From an uncultured Finegoldia sp. (GTDB lineage: Bacteria > Bacillota > Clostridia > Tissierellales > Peptoniphilaceae), in contig NZ_CAMXVC010000004.1 of the NCBI RefSeq assembly GCF_947252345.1, positions 1-64,000 of the forward strand: DNA of 64,000 bases, read 5' to 3'. The notes under the pieces were generated by a model. That model was not told the origin of the DNA, searched no databases, and was given only the letters and a program-made list of their open reading frames with translations. How positions within the stretch are numbered: the stretch's first letter is position 1; every line of letters begins with the position of its first letter. This document shows, piece by piece, positions 54,862 through 64,000 of this stretch. The position numbers and the translations under genes were made by a program.

Positions 54862-57213
54862 ATGGATAAAAAAACACTTAAAACATTGGAATACAATCAA
54901 ATAATAGGGAAAATTGAAAAACTTTGTAAATCAAAATTAGGCAAAAGTTTAGCCGATAATTTAAAACCGTTAGTTGATTTAGATGAGATTAGAAAAAATC
55001 TGGACTTAACATATGAAGCTATGAGTATGATTTATAAGTTCTCAAATCCACCAATTTATGAAATAATAAATGTAAAAGCTAATATAATGCATGTTTCTAA
55101 AGGCGGTTATATTATTCCTGAGATTTTGCTCAAGATTGCTCAAATTTTAAGTAGCGTACATGATATTAAAAATTATGCTAGTGAATCTGACGAAAATCAA
55201 GAAAATTATCCAATGATTATGGGTATGATTTACACATTGGTCGAGGAACAAGAACTCATTAGTACAATAAATAGTGCTATAATTTCTGAAGATGAAATTA
55301 GTGATAATGCAAGTAGAAATCTTTTTAGGATACGACAGACTAAAAGACAAAAAACTGAAAGCATAAAAGATAAAATAAACAGCATACTGTCATCTAACGA
55401 CCAAGCGCTACAAGAAAATATTGTGACTATGAGAGATGATAGATATGTCATTCCAGTAAAGGCTTCTCATAAATCATCGTTTAAAGGAATTGTTCATGAC
55501 CATTCATCTTCTGGGCAGACAGTTTATATCGAACCTATGGAAGTTGTTGAATTAAATAATGAGCTTAGAATGCTTGAGGCAGAAGAACAAGAAGAGATTA
55601 TTAATATTTTAAAACAAATTTCGAATAGAGTTTACGCTGTAAAAGAATCAATATTTATTGACCAAGATATTTTATCTCAATTGGATTTTATTTTTGCAAA
55701 AGCAAAATATGCAATTGAAATAGATGCTACAAATCCTAAATTAAATACAAATGGTTATTTTAATTTTAAAAATGCACGTCATCCTTTATTAGACCCCAAA
55801 AAGGTTGTTCCAATTAGTATTTATTTGGGCGATGACTACAATACTTTGGTTATTACCGGTCCGAATACAGGAGGCAAGACTGTGACATTAAAAACAGTTG
55901 GCCTGATAACTTTGATGGCTCAGTCTGGAATTTTAATTCCGGTATCTGAAAATTCGGAAGTTGCAATTTTCGACAATATATTTACGGACATCGGTGATGA
56001 ACAAAGCATAGAACAATCATTGTCAACCTTTTCGGCACATATGAAAAATATTGTCCATATTGTCAATAATATCACTTTCAATTCGCTAGTGCTTTTTGAT
56101 GAGTTAGGAGCTGGAACAGACCCAACAGAAGGAGCTGCATTAGCTATTGCCATTTTAAGAATTTTTCTTAATAAGTCTATAAGAACTATTGCTACAACAC
56201 ATTATTCTCAATTAAAAATATTCGCATTGACTGAACAATATGTTAAAAATGGCTCTGTGGAATTTGATATAAACACATTATCACCTACCTATAAATTGAC
56301 AATTGGTATTCCAGGAAAATCAAATGCTTTTGAAATATCAAGAAGACTTGGATTGGACGATGATATAATAAATAATGCAAAACAAATACTCACCGAAGAA
56401 GACAAAGATTTTGAAGATGTATTATCTGATATTGAATCCAAGAAAAAACAAATTGAAGAAGACAAGAATAGGCAACTGGAATTAAAAGAAGACTTACTGA
56501 AATTAAGAGAACGATACGAAAGAGAACTAGAAAAAACAAAATTTGAGAAAGAAAGAATAATTGAACAAGCAAAAGAAGAAGCGAATGAAATTTATTCAAA
56601 AGCAAAAGAAGAATCAAGAGAGCTTATTAATAAGTTAAAATTTTTAGAAAAAGACTCTGATGCTAGGAGCATCGCTAATGATGTCGAAAATAAATTCAAT
56701 AAAAAAATTAAAAAAATAAACGATAAAAAGCTTTTAAAAGAGATTAATCAAAAACAAAATTTTGAGCTTGGAGATGAAGTTGAGATTCTTGGTATTGAAC
56801 AAAAAGGTACAATTGTAACTGAACCTGATAAAAAGGGAGATTTGCTAGTTCAAGTAGGAATATTGAAAATTAATGCGAATGTAAAAAATTTGAAGAAAAT
56901 TCAAGAAAAAGAATTGATAAAATCTTCAAAGAGCATTAAAAATATTATAAAGAACAAAGCTAATTCAGATATCAAAAGTGAAATTGATTTGAGAGGAAAA
57001 AATATTGAAGAAGCAATCTATGAATTGGATAAGTATATTGATGATTGCGTTATAGTAGGGCTTAAAAAAGTTAATATCATTCACGGAAAAGGGACTGGTA
57101 TGTTAAGAAAAGGTATACGAGAATATTTACGAAACGACAGAAGAATCAAAAAAATTGAAGATGCGGCTTATAACGAAGGTGGCATGGGAGCTACTTTTAT
57201 TTATTTAAAATAA
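54862..57213 (+). CDS. mutS2: MutS2 (RqcU) ATPase/endonuclease
   Basis: A 783-residue protein: MutS core helices, Walker A GPNTGGKTVTLKT near residue 333, Walker B LVLFDELGAGTDPTEGAALA, a charged coiled coil (about 515-620) and a C-terminal Smr domain (IDLRGKNIEEA ... NIIHGKGTGMLRKGIREYL). MutS2 lacks the mismatch-recognition domain. Members suppress recombination and, in Bacillus, split collided ribosomes. No gap to the upstream gene. Confidence 0.97.
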   Translation: MDKKTLKTLEYNQIIGKIEKLCKSKLGKSLADNLKPLVDLDEIRKNLDLTYEAMSMIYKFSNPPIYEIINVKANIMHVSKGGYIIPEILLKIAQILSSVHDIKNYASESDENQENYPMIMGMIYTLVEEQELISTINSAIISEDEISDNASRNLFRIRQTKRQKTESIKDKINSILSSNDQALQENIVTMRDDRYVIPVKASHKSSFKGIVHDHSSSGQTVYIEPMEVVELNNELRMLEAEEQEEIINILKQISNRVYAVKESIFIDQDILSQLDFIFAKAKYAIEIDATNPKLNTNGYFNFKNARHPLLDPKKVVPISIYLGDDYNTLVITGPNTGGKTVTLKTVGLITLMAQSGILIPVSENSEVAIFDNIFTDIGDEQSIEQSLSTFSAHMKNIVHIVNNITFNSLVLFDELGAGTDPTEGAALAIAILRIFLNKSIRTIATTHYSQLKIFALTEQYVKNGSVEFDINTLSPTYKLTIGIPGKSNAFEISRRLGLDDDIINNAKQILTEEDKDFEDVLSDIESKKKQIEEDKNRQLELKEDLLKLRERYERELEKTKFEKERIIEQAKEEANEIYSKAKEESRELINKLKFLEKDSDARSIANDVENKFNKKIKKINDKKLLKEINQKQNFELGDEVEILGIEQKGTIVTEPDKKGDLLVQVGILKINANVKNLKKIQEKELIKSSKSIKNIIKNKANSDIKSEIDLRGKNIEEAIYELDKYIDDCVIVGLKKVNIIHGKGTGMLRKGIREYLRNDRRIKKIEDAAYNEGGMGATFIYLK

Positions 57214-57222
57214 GGGGAAAAT

Positions 57223-58917
57223 ATGATAAATTTTAAAGATGAAGTAAAAAAAATTATAATGAGTTTTGATACGGGTTTAAGTGAAAGTGAAATTATAAGT
57301 TTAATTGAAATTCCACCGAATAGTTCTATGGGTGATTTTGCATTTCCGGTTTTTAAATTGGCAAAAACATTTAGAAAATCGCCCAATTTAATTGCAGAAG
57401 AACTTGCAAATAAAAAATACAATAATGACAACATAAAAAAGATTGCGAATGCCGGACCATATGTTAACTTTTTTGTAAATAATTCAAAATTAGTTGAAAG
57501 TGTTTTGAAAGATGCTGTGAAAGATGATTTTGGAAGTAGTCATATCGGAAATGGTAAAAATGTTGTTCTGGATTTTTCTTCCACAAATATTGCAAAGCCA
57601 TTTCACATTGGACATTTGCGTTCAACTGTAATCGGAAATGCAATCAGAAATATTATGAAATATCAAGGATATAAAACAACAGGTGTAAATTATATCGGAG
57701 ATTATGGAACACAATTTGGAATGATGATATCTGCTTACTTGAAGTGGGGAGACGAAGAAAAAATAAACAATAATCCGATAAAAGAATTATTAAATCTTTA
57801 CGTAAAATACAACAAAATCGCAAAAGAAGATGAAAAATACATGGACGAAGCCCGTGATTGGTTCGATAAATTGGAGAAAAAAGAGCCAACTGCAGTGAAA
57901 TTATGGTCGTGGTTTAGAGAAATTTCATTAAAAGAATTTCAAAGGGTTTATGATTTACTTGGAGTCGAATTTGATAATTTTAACGGAGAATCCTTCCACT
58001 CTCAATTTATTGGTGATGCACTAGAAGTTATAGAAAATAAAAACCTATTAAAAGAATCTGATGGGGCTATGATTATTAATTTAGATGATGAAAATTTACC
58101 TCCTGTTCTAATAAAAAAATCTAATGGTTCTTCGACATATATAACGAGAGATATTGCTACAGCGATGTATCGTAAAAAAACTTATGATTTTTGTAAAAAT
58201 ATTTATGTAGTTGCTAGCCAACAAAAACTTCATTTTGAACAACTTAGAGCTGTTTTGAAAAAAATGGGATTTGAATGGTGGAGTGATTGTGACCATGTAT
58301 CATTTGGAATGGTCAGTATGAAAGATGGTTCGATGAAAACAAGAGAAGGTAAAGTTATTTTCTTGGAAGATGTTTTAAACAGAGCTATCGATAAAACTAA
58401 ATCTATAATAGAAGAGAGAAATCCTAATCTTGAAAACAAGGACGAGGTTGCTAAACAAGTTGGAGTAGGAGCTGTTATATTCCAAGATTTATTCAACAAT
58501 AGAATCAAAGACTATACATTTGATTGGGACCAAGTTTTGAATTTTGATGGGGAAACTGGACCTTATACTCAATATACTTATGCTAGAAGTTGCTCAATCT
58601 TAGATAAGGGAGAGTTTGTTTTAAAAGATGGTAGCAAATTTGATTTGCTAAATGATGACACAGAAATAGATATAGTAAAACATCTTGCCAAATATAAAGA
58701 AGTCTTATTAAATGCAACTGAAAAATACGAACCTTCTTTCTTGACAAGATATACTGTAGAATTAGCGAAATTATATAATAAATTTTATGCAAATTGTCCG
58801 ATTAACACAGTTGAAGATTCATTAAAATATCAAAGGTTATATTTGACATATTGTGTGAATAAATGTTTAAAATTATCATTGAAATTATTAGGAATAGACG
58901 CACCAAACAGAATGTAA
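57223..58917 (+). CDS. argS: Arginyl-tRNA synthetase
   Basis: A 564-residue class I ArgRS: N-terminal Add-1 domain (SSMGDFAFPVFKLAK), HIGH motif as AKPFHIGHLRSTVIG, and a KMSK-like region GSMKTREGKV. The C-terminal anticodon-binding domain closes with KLSLKLLGIDAPNRM. AGGGGAAAAT precedes the ATG. I see no T-box upstream; it seems to be read from the pheS side. Confidence 0.98.
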   Translation: MINFKDEVKKIIMSFDTGLSESEIISLIEIPPNSSMGDFAFPVFKLAKTFRKSPNLIAEELANKKYNNDNIKKIANAGPYVNFFVNNSKLVESVLKDAVKDDFGSSHIGNGKNVVLDFSSTNIAKPFHIGHLRSTVIGNAIRNIMKYQGYKTTGVNYIGDYGTQFGMMISAYLKWGDEEKINNNPIKELLNLYVKYNKIAKEDEKYMDEARDWFDKLEKKEPTAVKLWSWFREISLKEFQRVYDLLGVEFDNFNGESFHSQFIGDALEVIENKNLLKESDGAMIINLDDENLPPVLIKKSNGSSTYITRDIATAMYRKKTYDFCKNIYVVASQQKLHFEQLRAVLKKMGFEWWSDCDHVSFGMVSMKDGSMKTREGKVIFLEDVLNRAIDKTKSIIEERNPNLENKDEVAKQVGVGAVIFQDLFNNRIKDYTFDWDQVLNFDGETGPYTQYTYARSCSILDKGEFVLKDGSKFDLLNDDTEIDIVKHLAKYKEVLLNATEKYEPSFLTRYTVELAKLYNKFYANCPINTVEDSLKYQRLYLTYCVNKCLKLSLKLLGIDAPNRM

Positions 58918-58925
58918 GGAGAAAA

Positions 58926-59582
58926 ATGAAATCATTTGTTGAAATCATCAAATTTTCTTTTTTTAGAACAATACACACAATTAAATATTTTCCATTGATA
59001 TTTGCAACTATGATTGTAATGAAATTATCTTTAAATATTTCAAATAATATTTTTTTTAGACTATCATTGAATAAAAATTTCACCAATATTATTATAGGAT
59101 GTTTGATTGTTTTTTTGGTGAGCATATTGTTTAATATGTTGAGCATTTCTGTTCACACTCGAGAAAATTATCACATACAACCAATTACAATTCCGAAGTT
59201 GATGCTTAAAATTGGGTTTAATTCTCTAATTTTATTTGGGGTATACCATTTTATAAAAAACAATGATTTTGCTCTATTTGTTAGTGTATTCATACTAAAT
59301 CCTTTGATAGAAACATTGTATATGATAGATGAGAGATTTTATATGTCTATGATTACAGCATTGAAATTCACGTTTAAAAACTTTTTCGTGTGGAATATTC
59401 CTAATATAATAATATTTGCGGTTATTTATCAGATAATTTTCAAATATTATTTAGTAGAAGACCTTATGATGTCAAATGAAATTAATTCGGTTTTAAAATT
59501 TGGAATATTGTTAATTCTTATTTCTTTATTTATGTTATATAGAGCTAATTTGTATAGAATTTTAGAAACGGGTGAAAAATAA
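58926..59582 (+). CDS. Membrane protein of unknown function
   Basis: A 218-residue hydrophobic protein with about five or six membrane helices (FFRTIHTIKYFPLIFATMIV, IIIGCLIVFLVSILFNML, IIIFAVIYQIIF and others). I do not recognise the family. ATG 58926 after AAGGAGAAAA is preferred to 58863, which would lie inside argS. Its end overlaps the TPR gene by one base. Confidence 0.8.
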   Translation: MKSFVEIIKFSFFRTIHTIKYFPLIFATMIVMKLSLNISNNIFFRLSLNKNFTNIIIGCLIVFLVSILFNMLSISVHTRENYHIQPITIPKLMLKIGFNSLILFGVYHFIKNNDFALFVSVFILNPLIETLYMIDERFYMSMITALKFTFKNFFVWNIPNIIIFAVIYQIIFKYYLVEDLMMSNEINSVLKFGILLILISLFMLYRANLYRILETGEK

Positions 59583-60697
59583 TGAGTAAAAAAATTGATG
59601 AGTATTTTAGTAAGTTTATGAACGAATTAGTTTATGTGAATTTATTGGAATCAAATGATTATATTAATAAAGATGTCCCTCTTCCTGTTTTAAAAAATGA
59701 TTTGGTTGATGGAGTAAAAAACAACGATTTTGTAAATAATTTTGATTTAAACTTAATTATTAAAGGAATGATTTACAATATAGCTTATGATAGAACTTTT
59801 AAATACTGCGTAAATTATACAGATATTATGTATAATATTATTCCAGAACTTGAAAAATCAATTATTTCTATGGGAATTGAAAAAATTTCTAACCCATCGG
59901 AAGCTGTTGTATATTTCAGAGCTAATGACATTTTAAAATGTGATATTGCAGATAATGCCTATTATTATGCATATTGCCTGAGACTTATGGCTATTGAAGA
60001 TGAATATAATTTTCCTGTATTTGTTCAGGAGGCTTTTAGGGTTTTAAACGAAAATATTAGAAATTTTCCGGATTTTTTTCTAAATTATATTGAATTAGCA
60101 AATCTTGAATTGTTAAATCAAAATTATATAAAAGCATTTGATTATCTAAAAAACACATATAAAATGGCATCTGATAGCATTAATTACGATGACAAAAAAG
60201 TGGGAATTGTACTCAATGAAGTTGAGCGATTGATGAATAAAATTAGGCCACTTAGGGATTTGGATTTTGCTATCACATTAATTAATTCTCAACCAAATAA
60301 AGCTTTAGATATATTTGAAAATTTGGAAAAAACTCCAAGGATTATTTACTTGATGGGTAAATGTTTTATGAATTTGAATCAATCAGATAAAGCATTAGAG
60401 TACTTCGATAGAGCAGAAAAATCAGGATTTGATAATGTAGATTTGTATAATGATATGTCTGTTGTTTACTTTAATTCTTATGATTTTGAAAAATCAATTC
60501 AAGTTTTGAATAGAGGATTAAAAATTCACAAAGACAATGAAATTTTATTATACAACAAAGCTGTTATTGAATTAAATGCAAATAGAATTGAAAACGCAAA
60601 AGACACTTTGTCGACGTTGGTATCATATGATGATGTTGATGAAGATATTTTTAATATGTCAATGCAATTATTAAAAAAAATAGAAGAAGGCTATTAA
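59582..60697 (+). CDS. TPR-repeat protein of unknown function
   Basis: A 371-residue soluble protein. The C-terminal half has tetratricopeptide repeats (YLMGKCFMNLNQSDKALEYF, YNDMSVVYFNSYDFEKSIQVL, YNKAVIELNANRIENAKDTL). The N-terminal half is helical and unassigned. It is translationally coupled to the membrane protein (ATG on its stop) and may form a complex with it. Its stop codon overlaps the stop of the convergent regulator gene. Confidence 0.82.
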   Translation: MSKKIDEYFSKFMNELVYVNLLESNDYINKDVPLPVLKNDLVDGVKNNDFVNNFDLNLIIKGMIYNIAYDRTFKYCVNYTDIMYNIIPELEKSIISMGIEKISNPSEAVVYFRANDILKCDIADNAYYYAYCLRLMAIEDEYNFPVFVQEAFRVLNENIRNFPDFFLNYIELANLELLNQNYIKAFDYLKNTYKMASDSINYDDKKVGIVLNEVERLMNKIRPLRDLDFAITLINSQPNKALDIFENLEKTPRIIYLMGKCFMNLNQSDKALEYFDRAEKSGFDNVDLYNDMSVVYFNSYDFEKSIQVLNRGLKIHKDNEILLYNKAVIELNANRIENAKDTLSTLVSYDDVDEDIFNMSMQLLKKIEEGY

Positions 60698-60709
60698 TAG
60701 TCTTCTTCT
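60682..60709. terminator. Bidirectional terminator embedded in two convergent gene ends
   Basis: AGAAGAAG (60682-60689) and CTTCTTCT (60702-60709) form the stem and CTATTAATAG an inner palindrome. A8 lies on the left and a T-rich tract on the right. Both stop codons (plus 60695-60697, minus 60694-60696) sit inside the loop palindrome. Confidence 0.7.
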
Positions 60710-62052
60710 GTTATTTTTAGAGTATTGTCTAATCTGTCCATTATTTCGAGAGCACTTATGATGTTTTTTCGAGCTTTGTAACAATCTAAATTTATATCGA
60801 CAAGCTCGTTGATTTTATTAATTCTATAAACTATTGAATTTCTGTGTACGTTTAACCTTTGTGATGCCTTAATTAATGAACGTTCTTCGACTAAATAGAA
60901 ATACAAAGTACGAAGTAGGTCGGTGGCATTATTTATGTCGTCGTATTTTAACTTATAAATAAATTCAGGAACTAATATTTCAACTTCAGGGTCTAAGCAG
61001 GTTAAATCATAAATTAGTTTGCTACAGTTTTCATATAAATCATCAGTTATTTTTATATCATTTTCCAATATTTTTCTAGCTAAAATAAATGCGTTTTTCA
61101 AGTTAAATAAGTTATTTTTAAGGGACAACTTTAAATTTTTTAATCCATATTTTTCAGTAAAAAAGTTTAGATTGGATTTTACCGATGAAACATCCTTTAC
61201 TTTATTATTTGTCAATAAAATTAAATATCCATCGTTTAACACCGAGTACATATACATTGGATAATCGAGAACAAATCTATTTCCGTGAGAGAACATATCT
61301 TGATATTTAAAAAGTCCGCCCTCGATTTTTATAACATTGATGTCATAATTATCATCGGTTTTCCATCCTATGTTTTCAATATTTTCCTCATCCTTATCAG
61401 TTATATTCCCAGAAATCAAATTTTTAATTGTGCTGTATATGTCTTCTTTTGAATTTATTAAGCCATTTACGTTATTGTAAATGTAAGTCGAGATTATTTT
61501 TGTAATCTTTTTAAATTCATACTCGTATTCATCTTCAATTGTTTCAACTGCCAAATATCCATAAAGCTTACTTAAGCTTTTCTTCTTTACTTCTAAAGGA
61601 TAGATTTTTTTGATAGTAGAAAAATCAAAGGTATTAAGCAATAATTTTTTGTTTGAGTTCAGCAAACAAACATTTATATCGAAATAATCTTTAATTGCAA
61701 GTAGAAGATTATTAACAGCTTCTTTATTTGCTATAATCGAGTATAGTTTGCTGTAAAAATTTAAATTTTCTTGTAAAAACTTATTTACTTTCTCATATAC
61801 AAAAAAAACATCATCACATTTTGTGTACAAAACATTGCAATCTTCTATTTCCAGTTCATCATTTTCTTTGCCAATTATTAATATATTAGAATTTTTTGGA
61901 TAAGTAATGGTATTTTTTGACTCAATTATGGATAATGCATTTCTGTTATCAGAAACAGAATTTAATGATATATTGTCAATGTCATTTAATACATTGATTT
62001 TTGAATTATCAATTAATTTGTCCAAATTTTTTACCAATAAATTTACATTCAT
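60694..62052 (-). CDS. PucR/CdaR-family transcriptional regulator
   Basis: A 452-residue protein. The C-terminal helix-turn-helix of the PucR type (about 385-452) is LVEERSLIKASQRLNVHRNSIVYRINKINELV. The N-terminal and central parts are unassigned, with a GGDEF-like or CdaR-like middle possible. The inducer is unknown. The start at ATG 62052 follows AAAGGTGAT; a GTG at 62061 overlaps that site. It is divergent from murJ over a 97-base gap. Confidence 0.85.
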   Translation of the reverse strand: MNVNLLVKNLDKLIDNSKINVLNDIDNISLNSVSDNRNALSIIESKNTITYPKNSNILIIGKENDELEIEDCNVLYTKCDDVFFVYEKVNKFLQENLNFYSKLYSIIANKEAVNNLLLAIKDYFDINVCLLNSNKKLLLNTFDFSTIKKIYPLEVKKKSLSKLYGYLAVETIEDEYEYEFKKITKIISTYIYNNVNGLINSKEDIYSTIKNLISGNITDKDEENIENIGWKTDDNYDINVIKIEGGLFKYQDMFSHGNRFVLDYPMYMYSVLNDGYLILLTNNKVKDVSSVKSNLNFFTEKYGLKNLKLSLKNNLFNLKNAFILARKILENDIKITDDLYENCSKLIYDLTCLDPEVEILVPEFIYKLKYDDINNATDLLRTLYFYLVEERSLIKASQRLNVHRNSIVYRINKINELVDINLDCYKARKNIISALEIMDRLDNTLKITEEDY

Positions 62053-62149
62053 TTTTATCACCTTTAATTATGATTAGAGCTGTGTTATTATCTATTATAT
62101 AAATAATATCACAATGAAGAGATTTTTTAAAATATAATAGGAGCTTAAA

Positions 62150-63676
62150 ATGAAAAAAACTGCAATAATATTAATGATTATAACGCTTATATCGAAAATG
62201 TTGGGATTGGTAAGAGAAACTACATTGGCTTATTTTTTTCCGACAGATGGTGCGGTAGCTAATGCTTTTTTGGTCTCGCAAATACTTCCAATAACCATAA
62301 TCAGTTTATTTTCGGCGGGAATATCAACGTCTTTCATACCTTTATACAATAAGATAGTTCATGACAATGGAAGAAAACAAGGTGATATCTTCACATCTAA
62401 TATCAACAATATAGTCACTATTATAATTATTTCTTTGATAATTGTACTAGAAATTTTCACACCTACTGTAGTAAAAATATTTGCTCCTGGATTTACTGGT
62501 TATACTAGAGAATTGACAATAAAGTTTATGAGGCTGACTCTATTTTCGATGATTCCATCAATTATCGCCTGCGTATTTAAAGGGTATCTCAATGCCAATA
62601 ATCATTTTGTAGTTCAAAATTTACAAGGTTTTATAATGAATTTCTTTATAATCTTGGCTCTTATTATCTCTAAAAAATATGACGATAATATGATTGTCGG
62701 GGTTGGATTGTTGTTAGGAAATGCACTTCAGTATGTTCCTTATTACTTCATAGCTAAAAGAAAAAAATTCAAATACTATAAAGTATTGGATTTTTCTGAT
62801 AAAAACATAAAAATGATTGTCTTACTTTCTATTCCAATTATATTAGGAGTTTCGGTCAATCAAATAAATGTAATGGTTGACAAATCAATAGCGTCAACGG
62901 TTAGCACAAATGGTATTCCGATATTAAATTACGCTTCACGATTAATTGAATTTGTAACGGGAATAGTTATAGCAAATATATCGGTAATAATTTATCCGGA
63001 ATTATCCCGCAATTTTATCGAAAATAATTTAGTCAAAATGAAAGAAAGCATAATGAAATCAATGTCAATGATTTGTATTTTAGTGATTCCCGCTACAATA
63101 GGTCTATTAGTACTCTGCTTTCCAATTACAAAAATGCTTTTTTTCAGAGGAGCTTTCACTATGAAAGATGTTACATCAACAGCAACGTGTATGTTTTTTT
63201 ATTCACTTGGAATAATTGGTACTGCAATCAGAGACATTTTATCTAAATCCTTTTATGCTATGAATGACACAAAAACGCCTACAATAAACTCTGTAATAAT
63301 GGTTGCAATGAACATAATCGGGAATTTATTATTATCTAAGATATTTGGTTTAATTGGATTGGCAGTTGCTACCAGTATGTCATCATTAATAGGAGCATTG
63401 ATGATTACTGTTCGTCTTTACAAAAAGATTGGCGATTTTAAAACTACTAAAAACTCTTTCAGGAATATTTTCAAAATGCTAATTGCCTCTCTTATAATGG
63501 GGATATTATCGTATTTTACATTCAAATTTAGTAGTATAAAATTTAATAACAATATATCTTTAATGTTTTCAATAGCAGCAGCTTGCATATCTTATACTAT
63601 TTGTATTTTTACAATGAAAGTAGATGAATTAAACGATATTATAAATTTTTACAAAAATAGAAGAAAAAAGAGATAG
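62150..63676 (+). CDS. murJ: Lipid II flippase MurJ (MviN family)
   Basis: A 508-residue MOP-superfamily transporter with about 13-14 membrane helices. Motifs: SKMLGLVRETTLAYFF, AGISTSFIPLYN, LNANNHFVVQNLQGFIMN, VNQINVMVDKSIAS and LSKSFYAMNDTKTP. It flips the peptidoglycan precursor lipid II outward, feeding enzymes such as the class A PBP encoded here. AATAGGAGCTTAAA precedes the ATG. Confidence 0.95.
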   Translation: MKKTAIILMIITLISKMLGLVRETTLAYFFPTDGAVANAFLVSQILPITIISLFSAGISTSFIPLYNKIVHDNGRKQGDIFTSNINNIVTIIIISLIIVLEIFTPTVVKIFAPGFTGYTRELTIKFMRLTLFSMIPSIIACVFKGYLNANNHFVVQNLQGFIMNFFIILALIISKKYDDNMIVGVGLLLGNALQYVPYYFIAKRKKFKYYKVLDFSDKNIKMIVLLSIPIILGVSVNQINVMVDKSIASTVSTNGIPILNYASRLIEFVTGIVIANISVIIYPELSRNFIENNLVKMKESIMKSMSMICILVIPATIGLLVLCFPITKMLFFRGAFTMKDVTSTATCMFFYSLGIIGTAIRDILSKSFYAMNDTKTPTINSVIMVAMNIIGNLLLSKIFGLIGLAVATSMSSLIGALMITVRLYKKIGDFKTTKNSFRNIFKMLIASLIMGILSYFTFKFSSIKFNNNISLMFSIAAACISYTICIFTMKVDELNDIINFYKNRRKKR

Positions 63677-63705
63677 TTTGACAATTCATGAGTTTTTGAC
63701 TATAA
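63677..63705 (+). promoter_or_regulatory. Perfect consensus promoter of aspS T-box transcript
   Basis: TTGACA at 63677-63682, 17-base spacer, TATAAT at 63700-63705. It begins on the base after the murJ stop. Confidence 0.9.
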
Positions 63706-63714
63706 TTTTGATAT

Positions 63715-63910
63715 AAAGACAGTGATAAAAAGAGAGCATTATGATTGATTTAAAGAGAGATAAGGCTTGGTGTAACTTATTATTCATAGTAATTGCAGAC
63801 ATTTTTGAGTCGTTAATTCCGCTTAATAGCGTTATAATTTAAAGTGAGGTTTACCTAATTAGGGTGGTACCGCGATTCAACTCGTCCCTTATCAGAGGGA
63901 GGAGTTTTTT
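63715..63910 (+). promoter_or_regulatory. Asp T-box riboswitch leader with terminator
   Basis: Elements: AAAGAGAG near 63754, CTTGGTGTAAC loop near 63768, specifier GAC (63798-63800) followed by TTTTTGAG, T-box AGGGTGGTACCGCG (63861-63874). The terminator CTC-g-TCCCT / AGGGA-GGAG is at 63881-63904 with T6. It reads tRNA-Asp charging for aspS. Confidence 0.92.
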
Positions 63911-63926
63911 ATTTTAGGAGGTATTT

Positions 63927-64000
63927 ATGAGTAGTATGGGAAATCTTCGACGTACACATATGTGTGGCGATTTGAGGTTAAAAGATAATGGAAAAGAAGT
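63927..64000 (+). CDS. aspS: Aspartyl-tRNA synthetase, N-terminal start (runs off window)
   Basis: Only 24 complete codons are inside the window: MSSMGNLRRTHMCGDLRLKD and onward, the conserved AspRS N-terminus (RRTHxCGxLRLxDxGKEV) that begins the OB-fold anticodon domain. AGGAGGTATTT precedes the ATG. The upstream T-box has an Asp specifier, which supports the call. Confidence 0.92.
   Translation, partial: MSSMGNLRRTHMCGDLRLKDNGKE

Overview
The window is about 64 kb of low-GC, gene-dense DNA with short intergenic gaps, strong Shine-Dalgarno sites, T-box leaders, a CIRCE element and a Gram-positive type surface protein with an LPKAG sorting signal. All of this points to a Firmicute. The surface-protein style, CWB2 domains, Ktr potassium system and the lack of sporulation loci other than spoVG suggest an anaerobic coccus of the Finegoldia/Peptoniphilaceae group. 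That assignment is a judgement from sequence style, not the result of a search. I see no rRNA, tRNA, CRISPR array or intact insertion sequence.

Layout. 1-839: C-terminal part of a sortase-anchored surface protein. 911-3562: zinc-type ABC uptake operon (znuA-znuC-znuB) behind a consensus promoter and a perfect Fur-family palindrome. 3576-7747: YitT membrane protein, CvfB-like S1 protein, parvulin isomerase and a CWB2-CAP secreted protein. 7756-11106: a large ABC permease with its ATPase. 11107-15969: uvrB-uvrA. 16030-18002: a two-component system, convergent with a class A penicillin-binding protein (18033-20975, minus strand). 21104-25243: hflX, yigZ, nadE, yebC and lgt. 25283-25870: an SRAP (HMCES/YedK) DNA-protein crosslink repair gene whose true start is a TTG.

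25995-27781 is the only clearly accessory stretch. It is a decayed prophage morphogenesis segment: a MuF-type head protein fused to a C-terminal toxin-like domain, a tightly coupled small gene that is probably its immunity protein, and a DUF4355-type scaffold gene cut by one in-frame stop. Between them lies a run of four TAATCGTG boxes.

27867-31654: Gly T-box, glyS, glutamate dehydrogenase and OGG1-type glycosylase. 31741-33789: CIRCE-groES-groEL. 33850-35176: a DUF697-type GTPase and a small unknown gene. 35191-38142: THF riboswitch and folate operon (folE, HD hydrolase, folP, folB-folK fusion). 38204-41190: CstA-like transporter, rex and a hemerythrin-like protein. 41268-44024: glycolipid synthesis (two GT4 enzymes around a VTT membrane protein). 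44101-45656: spoVG and asnA. 45677-48445: ktrB-ktrA-trmH. 48434-58917: Phe T-box, pheS-pheT, an extended zapA, U32 protease-family protein, mutS2 and argS. 58926-62052: unknown membrane protein, TPR protein and a convergent PucR-type regulator. 62150-63676: murJ. 63677-64000: Asp T-box and the start of aspS.

The three T-box specifiers (GGC, TTC, GAC) match the synthetases that follow them (Gly, Phe, Asp). The THF riboswitch precedes the folate genes. These regulatory reads and the gene calls therefore support each other independently.
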